Of a DNA stretch of 64,000 nt, positions 41,483 through 50,488 are shown one piece after another. The notes beneath the pieces were generated by a model. That model was not told where the DNA came from. It worked only from the letters and a program-made list of their open reading frames with translations, and did no database searches. Where the stretch lies: assembly GCA_038843015.1 (NCBI GenBank), contig JAWBSH010000001.1, positions 85,748 through 149,747 on the forward strand, read 5' to 3'. How positions within the stretch are numbered: position 1 is the stretch's first letter; each line of letters opens with the position of its first letter. This stretch comes from Zestosphaera sp. (GTDB lineage Archaea; Thermoproteota; Thermoprotei_A; Sulfolobales; NBVN01). Position numbers and translations under genes: made by a program.

Positions 41483-41830
41483 CTATTGCTCCAGTGCTTT
41501 CTCAATAGATTGTAGAGCCTCCTCTGTTGTCATGTTCCTTATCTCAACAGGAATGAACAGAGACTCATCGAAGTTCAGCTCCTTGAATACCCATCCAAAC
41601 ATCTTCTTCTGCATTTCGGGAGCGCAACCAGCTACTACAAGTTTTGAGATGTTTCCTCTTGCCAAGAGGACTCTCCAGAGATTGTCTCCATCTGAAGCGC
41701 ATAGCTGTGGATGAATAAGGACAAAATCTACTTTCTTCTCTCTTCTAAGCTTATTTACTAGTTCAAAAATATTCAGTTTTGAAAATGAAGGGCATGTACC
41801 CTGGCAGACACACACTACAAGCCCTTTCAT
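41483..41830 (-). CDS. HdrA N-terminus-like protein (stand-alone)
   Basis: 115 residues from ATG 41830. VVCVCQGTCPS, VLIHPQLCASDGDNLWRVLL and LVVAGCAPEMQKKMF match the order of the N-terminal Cys-containing domain of HdrA/QmoA (VxVCHCG, CSxxG, VVAACSPRMH). The FAD-binding and ferredoxin parts of HdrA are absent. Paired with a ferredoxin. It may be a fragmentary electron-transfer partner of a missing complex. Codon choices look different from neighbouring genes, which suggests transfer. Confidence 0.6.
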   Translation of the reverse strand: MKGLVVCVCQGTCPSFSKLNIFELVNKLRREKKVDFVLIHPQLCASDGDNLWRVLLARGNISKLVVAGCAPEMQKKMFGWVFKELNFDESLFIPVEIRNMTTEEALQSIEKALEQ

Positions 41831-41963
41831 GTGAATCACCGTTCACATAATACTTATTCGTTAATATATCTTGCGATTTACAAAACTTCCTGAATCACGC
41901 ACGAGAAGTCAAACAGATCGTCTGATTTAATCAAACTAACCCAAAAATAATAAACCTTTATGT

Positions 41964-42004
41964 AAAACTTGATACACATTTTTCAAAAATGTATACCAAG
42001 TTTT
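41964..42004. repeat. 20-bp near-perfect palindrome, one-base centre
   Basis: The left arm 41964-41983 begins AAAACTTGATACACATTTTT; the right arm 41985-42004 is its reverse complement with 18 of 20 positions matching, separated by one C. Such a long hairpin is rare in the window. It could be an operator, an element end or a structured RNA. Confidence 0.65.
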
Positions 42005-42009
42005 AACTT

Positions 42010-42031
42010 CTGCTCTCATCTTGTAGAGCAG
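42010..42031. repeat. 7-bp hairpin
   Basis: CTGCTCT (42010-42016) and AGAGCAG (42025-42031), loop of eight, six bases after the long palindrome. Confidence 0.5.
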
Positions 42032-42094
42032 TCGCGTAATACGTGATGCCTACAAAAATAACAAAGAACAAATACTAAACAAAATCAAAACAAC

Positions 42095-42123
42095 GTTGCA
42101 TGACACCCAACGCGTCATGCAAC
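42095..42123. repeat. 10-bp perfect hairpin
   Basis: GTTGCATGAC (42095-42104) and GTCATGCAAC (42114-42123), loop of nine. 42 bases from the 3' end of tRNA-Arg on the other strand; it could be a terminator or part of the hairpin cluster. Confidence 0.55.
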
Positions 42124-42164
42124 ATGAAAAACAGAACCAATAAATCTTCATCAAAGAAAGAATG

Positions 42165-42239
42165 CGGGCCCGCCGGGATTTGAACCCGGGACCTCCGGCT
42201 TAGAAGGCCGGCGCTCTGTCCTAGCTGAGCTACGGGCCC
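42165..42239 (-). tRNA. tRNA-Arg (TCT)
   Basis: Acceptor GGGCCCG/CGGGCCC, anticodon stem CCGGC/GCCGG with loop CTTCTAA and anticodon TCT, T arm CCGGG-TTCAAAT-CCCGG, discriminator G, no intron, no encoded CCA. It borders the eroded stretch, as integration sites often do. Confidence 0.96.
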
Positions 42240-42307
42240 CTAAAAATGAAATCTTCCCGCAGTTATAAATGTTTGCGTTTGTGATCTCCTACCACGTTGT
42301 TTTAAGC

Positions 42308-42952
42308 CTAGATTAAGCTGGCTAAGTCAATTACTTTATCTCTAAAGTACTTCTTTATTATTTCTCCAGCTAAGTCATATATTCTTCTCGCTCTACTTAT
42401 TATCACGTAGTCGCTTGACGCAATTACCCCATCTCCGCCGATAACTCTCATGTCTGCTTTATCAGCTAAAACGACCTCAGCTAAGTCTCTCGTAAAGTTT
42501 CTTATAGTGTCTGCATGATGTCCTGAGTAACTGACGTTCTTATCTAGAACTATAGTTACCGAACTAGGAGTTAACTCAAGCAATTCTTTCTTAAGAAGCT
42601 CTATAGCATCTTCAAGCATCTTCAGCTCAATCCCCTTCCTATAAGATTTCCTTAAGTCTCTGACAAACCCGTCATCACATAAGAAAACATCCATGCCTTC
42701 CATAACTGTGTGGAGAGTCAGTAAAACATTATATCCGTCTACGATGAGTGGATAGTGCGCAACACTACCGACATACTTACTTCTTATTGCCTCAACGTCT
42801 TGACGGCTATGAACACACCTGAGAAGCAGAGTCCTCTCAACGCTGCTTAAGCTGTACCTAGAAGTAACTAAATCTAGTACTACCCTCTGCTTATAACCCC
42901 TACTCAGCAAGTACTTGTAATCTCTAGATGCCTCAACGACTTCTTCCCTAAC
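42308..42952 (-). CDS. DUF434/DUF5616 (COG2454-type) protein; N-terminal start unclear
   Basis: About 200-214 residues. GYKQRVVLDLVTSRYSLSSVERTLLLRCVHS is the DUF434 part and YPLIVDGYNVLLTL starts a NYN/PIN-like part (DGYN) with a later Asp-rich LDKNVSYSGHHAD. The only canonical start (TTG 42910) cuts the conserved beginning, since VREEVVEASRDYKY reads on upstream in frame to GTT 42952, right after the AlaRS stop. A run of seven T (plus strand A 42953-42959) separates this from a TTG at 42962 with a GGT nearby; one base fewer in the run would join them. Possibly an RNA-processing nuclease; function unknown. Confidence 0.7.
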   Translation of the reverse strand, partial: VREEVVEASRDYKYLLSRGYKQRVVLDLVTSRYSLSSVERTLLLRCVHSRQDVEAIRSKYVGSVAHYPLIVDGYNVLLTLHTVMEGMDVFLCDDGFVRDLRKSYRKGIELKMLEDAIELLKKELLELTPSSVTIVLDKNVSYSGHHADTIRNFTRDLAEVVLADKADMRVIGGDGVIASSDYVIISRARRIYDLAGEIIKKYFRDKVIDLASLI

Positions 42953-42964
42953 AAAAAAACAAAA

Positions 42965-45715
42965 TTACCTGCCTCGAAATTCATGAACTAACTTAAGAAC
43001 GAGTTCTTTTATTTCCTCTACGTTACTAGCTTCTAAGTAGCCGGTCGCGTGCTGACTCCCGCCCCCGCCACGCCCCCCAGCAAGTAACGTGAGTCTTCTC
43101 AACAACTCGCTTGCCGGTATTGCTGCGGAGGCTTTAGCACCTTCGGAAATCTCGATATCAAGACCTCCAGCACTTCTAGGAGTTAAGACGACCAGTATTA
43201 GGTCAGCGTATTGTTCGCTTAAATTCTTCAAGACTTCTCTTAAAGCATCAATATCTACTAGGTCTAGGTAGATAGTCGACACTCTCAGATCCTCGACCTG
43301 CTTAGTCGATGACTCAACGAGCTCGACTAACTCCCTAACGTAATACTTCCTGAACATTGCTATCTTAGACCTCAAGTCCTGAAGCTCTTTAATTACTGTC
43401 TGAAGTCTTAAAGTAATATCACCACCTACCAACTTCTCAGCACTCCTTATCTTATTCTCTAACTCCCTAGCGTACATGCTTACTTGAGTCCCTGCAACGT
43501 ACTCTAGCCTAACTACACCATCAGCTATCTTCTCAGTCTTCACTATCTTCAGCGCACCTACCTCCCTAGTGTTACTTAAATGCGTCCCAAAACACGCCTC
43601 AGCATCTAAGCCGTCAATCTCAACAACTCTTATAATAGGTTCTAGAACTACGCCACCCTCATACAAGACAAACCCGTACTTCTCCTCAGCCTCATATTTA
43701 GGCATGAAGTAAGTTTTTACTTCCCTACCTTCAAGCACGACCTTGTTAGCTAAGTCCTCAATAGCTCTCACCTCATCTTCTGTGAGAGTCTTATAGTGAG
43801 TTATGTCGAGCCTGGCCCTATCTTCCGTTTTCTCAGCACCCGCCTGCCACACATGAGGTCCTAAGACCTTCCTAGCAGCACCGAGAATCACGTGCGTAGC
43901 TGTATGATGCCTCATCAACTTATACCTCCTCTCCCAATCAATGATGCCTCTAACCACACTACCAACTACGTCTTCAGGCACCGGCTTCTCGAGCTTATGC
44001 AGAATAACTCCGTTTACTTTCTGCGTGTCGACAACCCTGTACGTGACTCCACTAAAGACTAGATAGCCTGTATCAGGTTCTTGACCACCACCCTCAGGGT
44101 AGAATGCTGTCTCTTCTAACACGACATACTCTCCCACAACCTTAGCTACGCGTGAAGTGAATTCCTTTAAGTAGGGGTTTTCATGAAATAGCTGCTTAGT
44201 AGGTCTCAAACCCTTCACAGCCTCCACAACCTCTATAGGAACTTTTGCTTTCTCTCCCTTTCGTACTGGAGCTCTCGAGTGCTTAGCAGCTAATCTGTTA
44301 TAGAAGTCGTTAGGAACACTAACTTCTACCCCTTCTTTTCTGCTAATTTCAGCAACTACTTCCGGCGGTATCCCGTGACTATCATACAGCTCTATCAACT
44401 CATCCAGACTCAATCCTTGAGTACCTCTCTTCAAATACTTCTTGACTAGTGAAGGCGCCTTACTCAGCACGTCAAGATACTTACTTACTTCATGCTTCAA
44501 AACATCTTCTATATAACTCTCCTTACCCCTCAGTTGCTCGTACATATCTCCCCAGAACTTAATCTGCTTGTCGAAGAGCACGTAAGCCTCGCTCACGTCG
44601 AACCCTAAGTATGTTAAAAGTCTGAAAATCCTCCTAAGCACGAGCCTCGCTAAGTAACCCTCACCACTGTTTGACGGAACAACCCCGTCAGCAAGCATTA
44701 GAGACGCTGTCTTAACATGGTCTAACAGAGCGTAAACCCTTATCACCTTATCAAGGACCACCCCTAACTCACTAACGCTTATTCCCAACTCTCTCGAGAC
44801 TTCATTCTTTAACTTAGCGTAAAGAACCTCGTTCTTTGGGTTCAGCCTACCAACATACTTAACACTAACTCTCAAGACATCCTCAGGAGGCTCCTCAACC
44901 CCGAGTATCTTGTGGTAATCACTTAATAGACTACCATAAATAGCGTGAAAAGCTGTAGGAGTCTTCTGAGTAAGCCATGCTATCCTCTCTATTCCGTATC
45001 CAGTATCAACTATCTTGAGGGGTATTTCTCTGTAAGTCCCGTCCTGTAACGTCTCATACATCATGAAGACTAAAGTAGCTACTTCTAAGCCCCCTACAGC
45101 AACCTCAAAACAAGGGCCTGCATTACCTCCACCCTCCCACCAAGACTCCTTAAAAACTAATTCTTCTTCAGGAACTCCAATAATCCTCGTAAAAAATTCC
45201 TTAGCGTATTCTACAGTCTCGTGAGTAAAGTACACGTACTTATCAGGATAATTGAAAGCGTGGTGACCCCCCATTATAAAGTTAGTTAAGTGCCTGCCAA
45301 AAGTGTACCCAACACTATCGATATCTTCAAGTCTTATGCTTGGCTGAGCTATCACTAACGGGTTAGCCGGGGGCGGAACTAGACCTGAAGTCACGTGAGG
45401 CTGGAAAACCACTATTGAAGCTATAGTTAAGTAGAGGTCATCTCTCCACCTAGCCACAACCGGATAAGGCTTAACAACTTTATGACCAAGACCCTCAAAG
45501 AAGCTGAGGAACTTATTACGGACTTCCTTGACTGTCAACGGGCCTGAACCTACCTTTAAATCAAAGAATGTGTAGTCAGCACACGGGGCGTCATTACAGT
45601 CGTCTCTGTAAGTCTTAGACCAGAAGTCAGCTCCACACACGCTACACTTTAGTCTCACATAATTTTCTCTCTCGAACATCTTGACTCTATAGATGTCTGA
45701 CCTCGTATCAGGCAA
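42965..45715 (-). CDS. alaS: Alanyl-tRNA synthetase
   Basis: 916 residues. The class II core is at the N-terminus (motif 2 region, EDIDSVGYTFGRHLTNFIMGGHHAF; motif 3 near GYGIERIAW), the editing domain has HHTATHVIL (HxxxH zinc site) and CFGTHLS later, and the C-terminal oligomerisation part ends with the GGRGGGGSQHATGYLE stretch of C-Ala. The N-terminal 60 residues hold a CxxC metal knuckle (CSVCGADFWS) typical of archaeal AlaRS. Downstream gene follows after 12 bases. Confidence 0.97.
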   Translation of the reverse strand: MPDTRSDIYRVKMFERENYVRLKCSVCGADFWSKTYRDDCNDAPCADYTFFDLKVGSGPLTVKEVRNKFLSFFEGLGHKVVKPYPVVARWRDDLYLTIASIVVFQPHVTSGLVPPPANPLVIAQPSIRLEDIDSVGYTFGRHLTNFIMGGHHAFNYPDKYVYFTHETVEYAKEFFTRIIGVPEEELVFKESWWEGGGNAGPCFEVAVGGLEVATLVFMMYETLQDGTYREIPLKIVDTGYGIERIAWLTQKTPTAFHAIYGSLLSDYHKILGVEEPPEDVLRVSVKYVGRLNPKNEVLYAKLKNEVSRELGISVSELGVVLDKVIRVYALLDHVKTASLMLADGVVPSNSGEGYLARLVLRRIFRLLTYLGFDVSEAYVLFDKQIKFWGDMYEQLRGKESYIEDVLKHEVSKYLDVLSKAPSLVKKYLKRGTQGLSLDELIELYDSHGIPPEVVAEISRKEGVEVSVPNDFYNRLAAKHSRAPVRKGEKAKVPIEVVEAVKGLRPTKQLFHENPYLKEFTSRVAKVVGEYVVLEETAFYPEGGGQEPDTGYLVFSGVTYRVVDTQKVNGVILHKLEKPVPEDVVGSVVRGIIDWERRYKLMRHHTATHVILGAARKVLGPHVWQAGAEKTEDRARLDITHYKTLTEDEVRAIEDLANKVVLEGREVKTYFMPKYEAEEKYGFVLYEGGVVLEPIIRVVEIDGLDAEACFGTHLSNTREVGALKIVKTEKIADGVVRLEYVAGTQVSMYARELENKIRSAEKLVGGDITLRLQTVIKELQDLRSKIAMFRKYYVRELVELVESSTKQVEDLRVSTIYLDLVDIDALREVLKNLSEQYADLILVVLTPRSAGGLDIEISEGAKASAAIPASELLRRLTLLAGGRGGGGSQHATGYLEASNVEEIKELVLKLVHEFRGR

Positions 45716-45800
45716 CTAACGACCACCTATCTAAAATTAAAAAACTGTGTTTAAGATAATAAAGTCTTAGCAAGTATTAATGTGAGCTCACTTAAGCATC

Positions 45801-46886
45801 CTAACCGAAAAGTGAAGAAATACCCTCAGCTATCTCTTCTTCACTTATCTTCTTTTCTTCCTCTTCCTCAGCCCTCTCTTCTTTCTCAGGCTTCTTAACT
45901 TCTTGAGGTGGCTGAGTAGCTACTGCTGGTTGCGTGACTACAGGTATATTGAGTTCCGGATACTTCTGCATTAAAGTAGCTGCTAACGTCTGTGCTTTAC
46001 TAACGGCGCTCCTGAGTACTAAGTGGGTAGTCTCAGGGGTCACGTACCCGATTTCACAAGCTAAGTTCACAGCCCTCATATAGGCCTTAACAATTATCTC
46101 AGGCATTACCTCTGGCAGAGGTAGCGCAGTCTCGACAGCTACTATCCTTGAGGTCTGGACAGCTGCTAGAAGTTCTTTCTTGAAGCTCTCGATGTCTAGC
46201 TTCAACTTCTCAGCAGGAATTACTACCCCTTCATCTAAGACAGCCTTTATAGAGAGCTTAACTGGGTAAGCCTTTATATCTAACTTCCTAAGCAGAGACG
46301 CTAGCTCAGGCGAAACCACGTCACCAGCTGAAGCAACTTTAGACTCCTTAGCGATCCAAATAATTCCTTCTCTCACCATAGTTCTAATCTTCAGCTTACC
46401 AAAGACAGACATCATTGGTCCTGGAGGTATCCCCGTAGGACCTTCTGGAACGTATATATCAGCAGGCGCCTTCTCGCCAGGCTTAACATACCTCAAAACT
46501 ACTACCTTATCTACCAGATTCGCAAGCATAAACGCGTTAAGATTAGTAAATATGAATAGATTAGGTCCTGTGAGGAAATTAAGGAATTCTTCAAGACTCG
46601 GCAGACTCAACTCCCTCAGAGCTCTTATGACGATAGTGTTTTTGAGTACCTTCACTACACCATACTTACTTAAACTCTTCTTGATCTCGGCAAGCTCTCT
46701 CGCTGAAACTCCCTCAAGACTCACGACTCCCAACGTCTTATACGTAGACAGCAACTTCTTAATTTCATTAACTACAACTTCCTTCTCTACTATAGATTTC
46801 CTTATAACTACTCTGCGAGTCTTTTCAGCTACTCGAACATCTTGTATTAGCTTAAATAACTTATTTCTGGTAGAGCCCTTCATCAC
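45801..46886 (-). CDS. rpl10: Ribosomal protein L10 (P0)
   Basis: 361 residues. An N-terminal rRNA-binding domain, an archaeal insertion, a helical stalk spine for the L12 dimers, and a charged C-terminal tail (EKEERAEEEEEKK, then ISSLFG) shared with L12 for factor binding. Its start overlaps the L1 stop by four bases. L12 itself is not adjacent in this window. Confidence 0.96.
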   Translation of the reverse strand: MMKGSTRNKLFKLIQDVRVAEKTRRVVIRKSIVEKEVVVNEIKKLLSTYKTLGVVSLEGVSARELAEIKKSLSKYGVVKVLKNTIVIRALRELSLPSLEEFLNFLTGPNLFIFTNLNAFMLANLVDKVVVLRYVKPGEKAPADIYVPEGPTGIPPGPMMSVFGKLKIRTMVREGIIWIAKESKVASAGDVVSPELASLLRKLDIKAYPVKLSIKAVLDEGVVIPAEKLKLDIESFKKELLAAVQTSRIVAVETALPLPEVMPEIIVKAYMRAVNLACEIGYVTPETTHLVLRSAVSKAQTLAATLMQKYPELNIPVVTQPAVATQPPQEVKKPEKEERAEEEEEKKISEEEIAEGISSLFG

Positions 46887-47530
46887 ATACTCACCTCGAC
46901 AGCAGGACCCATTGTTGTCTTGAAGTATATCTTAGCCGTAGTTTCTAGAGGCTTCGTGTACTTAGACTTAATGAAGTTAAGTACTGCTACAGCATTCTCT
47001 ACTAGATGTTCTAACGGCATGTCTTCACTACCTATCCTGCAACCAACCCAAGCCTGCTCTTTATTCCTGACTCTGGTAGAGTTGGCGTACCTGGTGACTA
47101 AGGCTTTCAAGTTGGCTGTTGCAGGGATAGGTATTGGGAACTTGCCTCTAGGACCTAACGCTGGTCCTAAGACTCTACCTACTTGAGTCATTAAGTCTGG
47201 CTGAACTAAGAAGACATCATACTTCATACTAAGCTTCTTTGCTTCCCGCTTAGAAAGATTCTTTAAGTTCTCAGGTGTTAAGACGTCAACTCCTATTTCC
47301 TTAGCTTGTAGCTGGAGATTGCCTGAAGCTATTACTAAGACTTTAGTCTCTTTCCCAGAACTCTTAGGGAGATACACGAAATCTCTGAACTTAACTTCAG
47401 AACTCTTAGGGTCAACTCCCTTAAAAACTACTATTAACTCAACAGACTGCTTGAAGTTACGCCCCCTACCAAGCTCTAAAGCTGTTTTAAGAGCCTCAGC
47501 TAGCTTATCTTCACTTACCACTATCCTCAC
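46883..47530 (-). CDS. rpl1: Ribosomal protein L1
   Basis: 215 residues. The L1 signature (GRVLGPRGKFPIPIPA region, residues about 118-135) and the two-domain layout are clear. L1 binds 23S rRNA in the stalk and in many archaea represses its own operon. GTG 47530 follows the L11 stop immediately. Confidence 0.96.
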   Translation of the reverse strand: MRIVVSEDKLAEALKTALELGRGRNFKQSVELIVVFKGVDPKSSEVKFRDFVYLPKSSGKETKVLVIASGNLQLQAKEIGVDVLTPENLKNLSKREAKKLSMKYDVFLVQPDLMTQVGRVLGPALGPRGKFPIPIPATANLKALVTRYANSTRVRNKEQAWVGCRIGSEDMPLEHLVENAVAVLNFIKSKYTKPLETTAKIYFKTTMGPAVEVSM

Positions 47531-48034
47531 CTACTTCTTCCACTCATCTTCATATTTAAGAAAGATAGAGTCATAGAAGCCTTCGTTAATTAACTTAATA
47601 ACTTCTTTAGCACTCTTGCCTTCAACACTCAAACCTATAGTTGACGCAGTAGAAACCAAGCTCTTCACAGCAGCTTTTAAACTCTTAGAATTCATCTCGT
47701 TTTTCTTCATGAGAGCGACCTTAATTACGTCCTCAATACTCAGGTTACCAACCTTCTTATGAGCAGGGTCTCCTGAAGGCTCGGAAACCCCTGCAGTCTT
47801 AAGAAGAAGCGACGAAGACGAAAGAGACCTTATTTCAATCCTGTAATTCTTAGTGTCCGTGTCAACGTGAAGCAATACAGAGACCTCAATATCCTTAAGA
47901 TGCTTAGTCAATTCATTTATCTTATTAACTACCTCGTTGACGTCTAGACCTAGCTGAGCTATAGTAGGCCCTACAGGCGGTTGAGGGGACGCTGACGCCC
48001 CCTTAACCTTCAGTCTTACAGTACGCCACACCAC
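47531..48034 (-). CDS. rpl11: Ribosomal protein L11
   Basis: 167 residues. VKGASASPQPPVGPTIAQLGLDV is the N-terminal factor-interaction motif and the C-terminal RNA-binding domain follows. A GAGGTGAT site precedes the GTG. It belongs to the NusG-L11-L1-L10 string. Confidence 0.96.
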   Translation of the reverse strand: MVWRTVRLKVKGASASPQPPVGPTIAQLGLDVNEVVNKINELTKHLKDIEVSVLLHVDTDTKNYRIEIRSLSSSSLLLKTAGVSEPSGDPAHKKVGNLSIEDVIKVALMKKNEMNSKSLKAAVKSLVSTASTIGLSVEGKSAKEVIKLINEGFYDSIFLKYEDEWKK

Positions 48035-48040
48035 ACCACA

Positions 48041-48529
48041 TCACCTCTTAGCAGGTTTCACATCATCTGCCGGTAACGTGACCTCCATCTTGAAGGAGGC
48101 TTCTAGTATGTTTAGTGTGACTGTCCTTTTACTCACATTAACACTTACAATCTGAGCCTTTAAGCCTTTAAAAGGTCCTGAAACAACCTCTACAATATCT
48201 CCCGGACGAAGTTCTTCAAGAGGTGACGCAACTTTAATTAACCTCTCAACTTCTTCCTCTGTGAGAGAGCCCATAGCTTGCCCCTTCACATGCTTTATGT
48301 CTTTAGCTATCTTGTGAACTATGTGATGTCCTTCAGTCTCTATTATTATGTAGCCCTTAACCTTAGGAGGTATTATTATTGAATAAATACCTCTAGTCTC
48401 AGTATTTCTTATTAAGGATTCAAGCATTAGCGCGACGTTAAGTTCCTGCCCAGCAGTAGTTCTTAGTATGACGTACTTGCGTTGCTTACTACCCTGAGTC
48501 ATGCTACCTTCTTCACTCAATCCGAGCAC
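48041..48529 (-). CDS. nusG: Transcription elongation factor NusG / Spt5
   Basis: 162 residues. NGN domain (KYVILRTTAGQELNVALMLESLI) and KOW domain (GDIVEVVSGPFKGLKAQIVSVN). Spt5 links RNA polymerase processivity with Spt4; Spt4 is not here. Starts at GTG 48529, directly after the SecE stop. Confidence 0.95.
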   Translation of the reverse strand: MLGLSEEGSMTQGSKQRKYVILRTTAGQELNVALMLESLIRNTETRGIYSIIIPPKVKGYIIIETEGHHIVHKIAKDIKHVKGQAMGSLTEEEVERLIKVASPLEELRPGDIVEVVSGPFKGLKAQIVSVNVSKRTVTLNILEASFKMEVTLPADDVKPAKR

Positions 48530-48532
48530 CCC

Positions 48533-48706
48533 TCACAAATATCCCTGAACGTAAGAAAGTATTAAGTGAACGACGAACCCTACAAGACCTACTAATATGA
48601 TGCCCCCCAGAGTTATCTTGAGTAGAGTTCTGTACTCGTCACTCTCCGGCTTCTCCGAGATAGTTATTATCTTTCTCCACATAGCTACTATCTCCTCTAT
48701 CTTCAT
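48533..48706 (-). CDS. secE: Preprotein translocase subunit SecE (Sec61 gamma)
   Basis: 57 residues, too short for automatic calling. An amphipathic N-terminal helix (IEEIVAMWRKIITISEKPESDEYRTLLK) and one transmembrane segment (GGIILVGLVGFVVHLILSYV) match archaeal Sec61 gamma. ATG 48706. Between FtsY and NusG, the conserved archaeal order. Confidence 0.92.
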   Translation of the reverse strand: MKIEEIVAMWRKIITISEKPESDEYRTLLKITLGGIILVGLVGFVVHLILSYVQGYL

Positions 48707-48718
48707 GTCCTCACCTTT

Positions 48719-49648
48719 CTAAGTGTTAATACTGAGAAGATTATTAAGTATTAAGTCAGGGTTAAACTCGAGTAAGTCGCTATAACTCTGTCCGACACCC
48801 ACGTACAGTATCTTCTTCCCTAGAGTTAGTATTATGCTTAGTGCTGACCCGCCCTTAACGTCGGCGTCTACTTTAGTGAGTATCACGGCGTCAACACCTA
48901 CTGCCTCATCAAACCACCTAGCCTGCGAGACAGCGTCGTTACCTACTAGAGCGTCCAGAACCAAGACCTTTAGATTGGGCTTCACAACTTTAACTACCTT
49001 CCTGAGTTCCTCCATTAAATCTCTGTCGGTATGCATCCGCCCGGCAGTATCTACTAACACTGCATCATACCTGCTCTTAACAGCGTGTATGACCCCGTCT
49101 TTAGCTACCGCCGCCGGATCAGCGCCGTACTTACCTTTAATTATCGGGACCCCGACTCTACCTGCATGTATCTCTAGCTGTTCTAGCGCGCCAGCCCTGA
49201 AAGTATCTGCCGCGACAATTAGAGGCTTTAACCCGTCACTCAACAACTTATAAGCAACTTTAGCTATAGTAGTTGTTTTCCCTACCCCATTAACACCTAA
49301 GAAAACTATGACGTAAGGCTTTTGAGACTCTTTAATCAAAGCGCTTAAGTCCTTACCGAAAGTACTGCCAGCAAGTAACTCCTTAAGAGTATCTCTAATT
49401 ACTCCTAAGACATACTCTCTAGAACTACCTAAGCGAGGCACTTTAGCACCAACTAACTTACTAGCTAGTCTAGAACGAAGAATCTCAACAGCCTCGAAAG
49501 CTACGTCTCCTTCCAAGAGGAGCCACTGAAACTCCTCAAATATCTCGTTAAACTCCTTCTCACTTAATTCTTTCTTGCTTACTGCCTCCCCTAAAGTACT
49601 AACGAAACTGGTCAGTGCTTCTCTAATCTTACGAAACACAACAATCAC
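48719..49648 (-). CDS. ftsY: Signal recognition particle receptor FtsY
   Basis: 309 residues: a short N domain and the GTPase G domain with GVNGVGKTTTIAK (G1), ADTFRAGA (G2), DTAGRMH (G3) and TKVDADVKGG (G4). The acidic A domain of bacterial FtsY is absent. It docks the SRP-ribosome complex at the membrane. Confidence 0.95.
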   Translation of the reverse strand: MIVVFRKIREALTSFVSTLGEAVSKKELSEKEFNEIFEEFQWLLLEGDVAFEAVEILRSRLASKLVGAKVPRLGSSREYVLGVIRDTLKELLAGSTFGKDLSALIKESQKPYVIVFLGVNGVGKTTTIAKVAYKLLSDGLKPLIVAADTFRAGALEQLEIHAGRVGVPIIKGKYGADPAAVAKDGVIHAVKSRYDAVLVDTAGRMHTDRDLMEELRKVVKVVKPNLKVLVLDALVGNDAVSQARWFDEAVGVDAVILTKVDADVKGGSALSIILTLGKKILYVGVGQSYSDLLEFNPDLILNNLLSINT

Positions 49649-49656
49649 TCTTCTAA

Positions 49657-50136
49657 TTAAGAGCTAGTACTCCTAGCCTGCTGAGCCCTTGCTTGCTGTG
49701 CCTGAATCAGGATAGAATTAACCAGGTTTTCTAGTTTCTCGTAATGATTAAGTGCTCTAACAAGTTCTCTCTGAAGCTCATCAGCAATATCTCTATATTC
49801 TTTCTCTCTACTACTCAATACCTCGAAAGCTTTATCTAGGGAAAGCTCAGCATAATATTCTAAGCCCACATGCGTTATGACTCTGTCAACGTAATGTGGT
49901 GAGGCCCTAATCAAGACATACCCCCTCCTATCAGCAGGAGCTAAGAACTCACTCACGCCCTCACCCTTAAACTCTGTTAATGCGTTAATACTAGACTTGA
50001 TCTCATTTAATTCTTCCTGAACTTGATTAAGTTGATTCTGCAAAGCATCAATATACTTCTTCAACTCAGTTAACTGAGCTAAGAGAGCCTCAAAACTCAC
50101 TACCTGTTTTTTCTCAACACTCTTATCTGAACTCAA
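49657..50136 (-). CDS. pfdA: Prefoldin alpha subunit
   Basis: 159 residues. Two long coiled coils flank a beta hairpin (EFLAPADRRGYVLIRASP), the prefoldin alpha layout. The hexamer hands unfolded protein to the thermosome. It overlaps the LX gene by four bases. Confidence 0.93.
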   Translation of the reverse strand: MSSDKSVEKKQVVSFEALLAQLTELKKYIDALQNQLNQVQEELNEIKSSINALTEFKGEGVSEFLAPADRRGYVLIRASPHYVDRVITHVGLEYYAELSLDKAFEVLSSREKEYRDIADELQRELVRALNHYEKLENLVNSILIQAQQARAQQARSTSS

Positions 50137-50396
50137 CTAGACCAGCCCTCAAGCTGAGCTAACTCCTTAACAATCCTCTTCTCAGCTTCTTCCGGACTTA
50201 TCTCAATCACATCAAGTATTTTTATGTGTTTTCTCTTCAGCTTATGCCTACTACCCATCAAAGAATAAACTTTCTCTAAAGCCTCCTCCCTACTGAGAGC
50301 CCTAACTTCCAACGAAAACTTCTGCCATGACCTAGTCCTATCAGGACTGAAAAGCGCGACCCCGTTGACCCTGTAAGTCTTGACCTCACTACTCAC
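50133..50396 (-). CDS. rplX: Ribosomal protein LX (L18a/L20a)
   Basis: 87 residues. KTYRVNGVALFSPDRTRSWQKFSLEVRALSREEALEKVYSLMGSRHK is typical LX. A TATA-like stretch lies near 50420-50450 on the minus strand. Confidence 0.92.
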   Translation of the reverse strand: MSSEVKTYRVNGVALFSPDRTRSWQKFSLEVRALSREEALEKVYSLMGSRHKLKRKHIKILDVIEISPEEAEKRIVKELAQLEGWSS

Positions 50397-50488
50397 CGCT
50401 TACACCAAACATTAATACAGATGAAGCTTAAAAACCAACCTTACCCAATCAGAAACAAATCGAGTCTTCAGTCAAGCAACACCATAAT

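Larger units (their letters stand above)
41840..42164. other. Gene-free stretch with three consecutive hairpins
   Basis: AT-rich. Three inverted repeats lie in series: 41964-42004, 42010-42031 and 42095-42123 (given separately). The first 120 bases next to the HdrA-like gene are a likely promoter region (TTAATATATC near 41854-41863). No reading frame of note. Confidence 0.5.
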
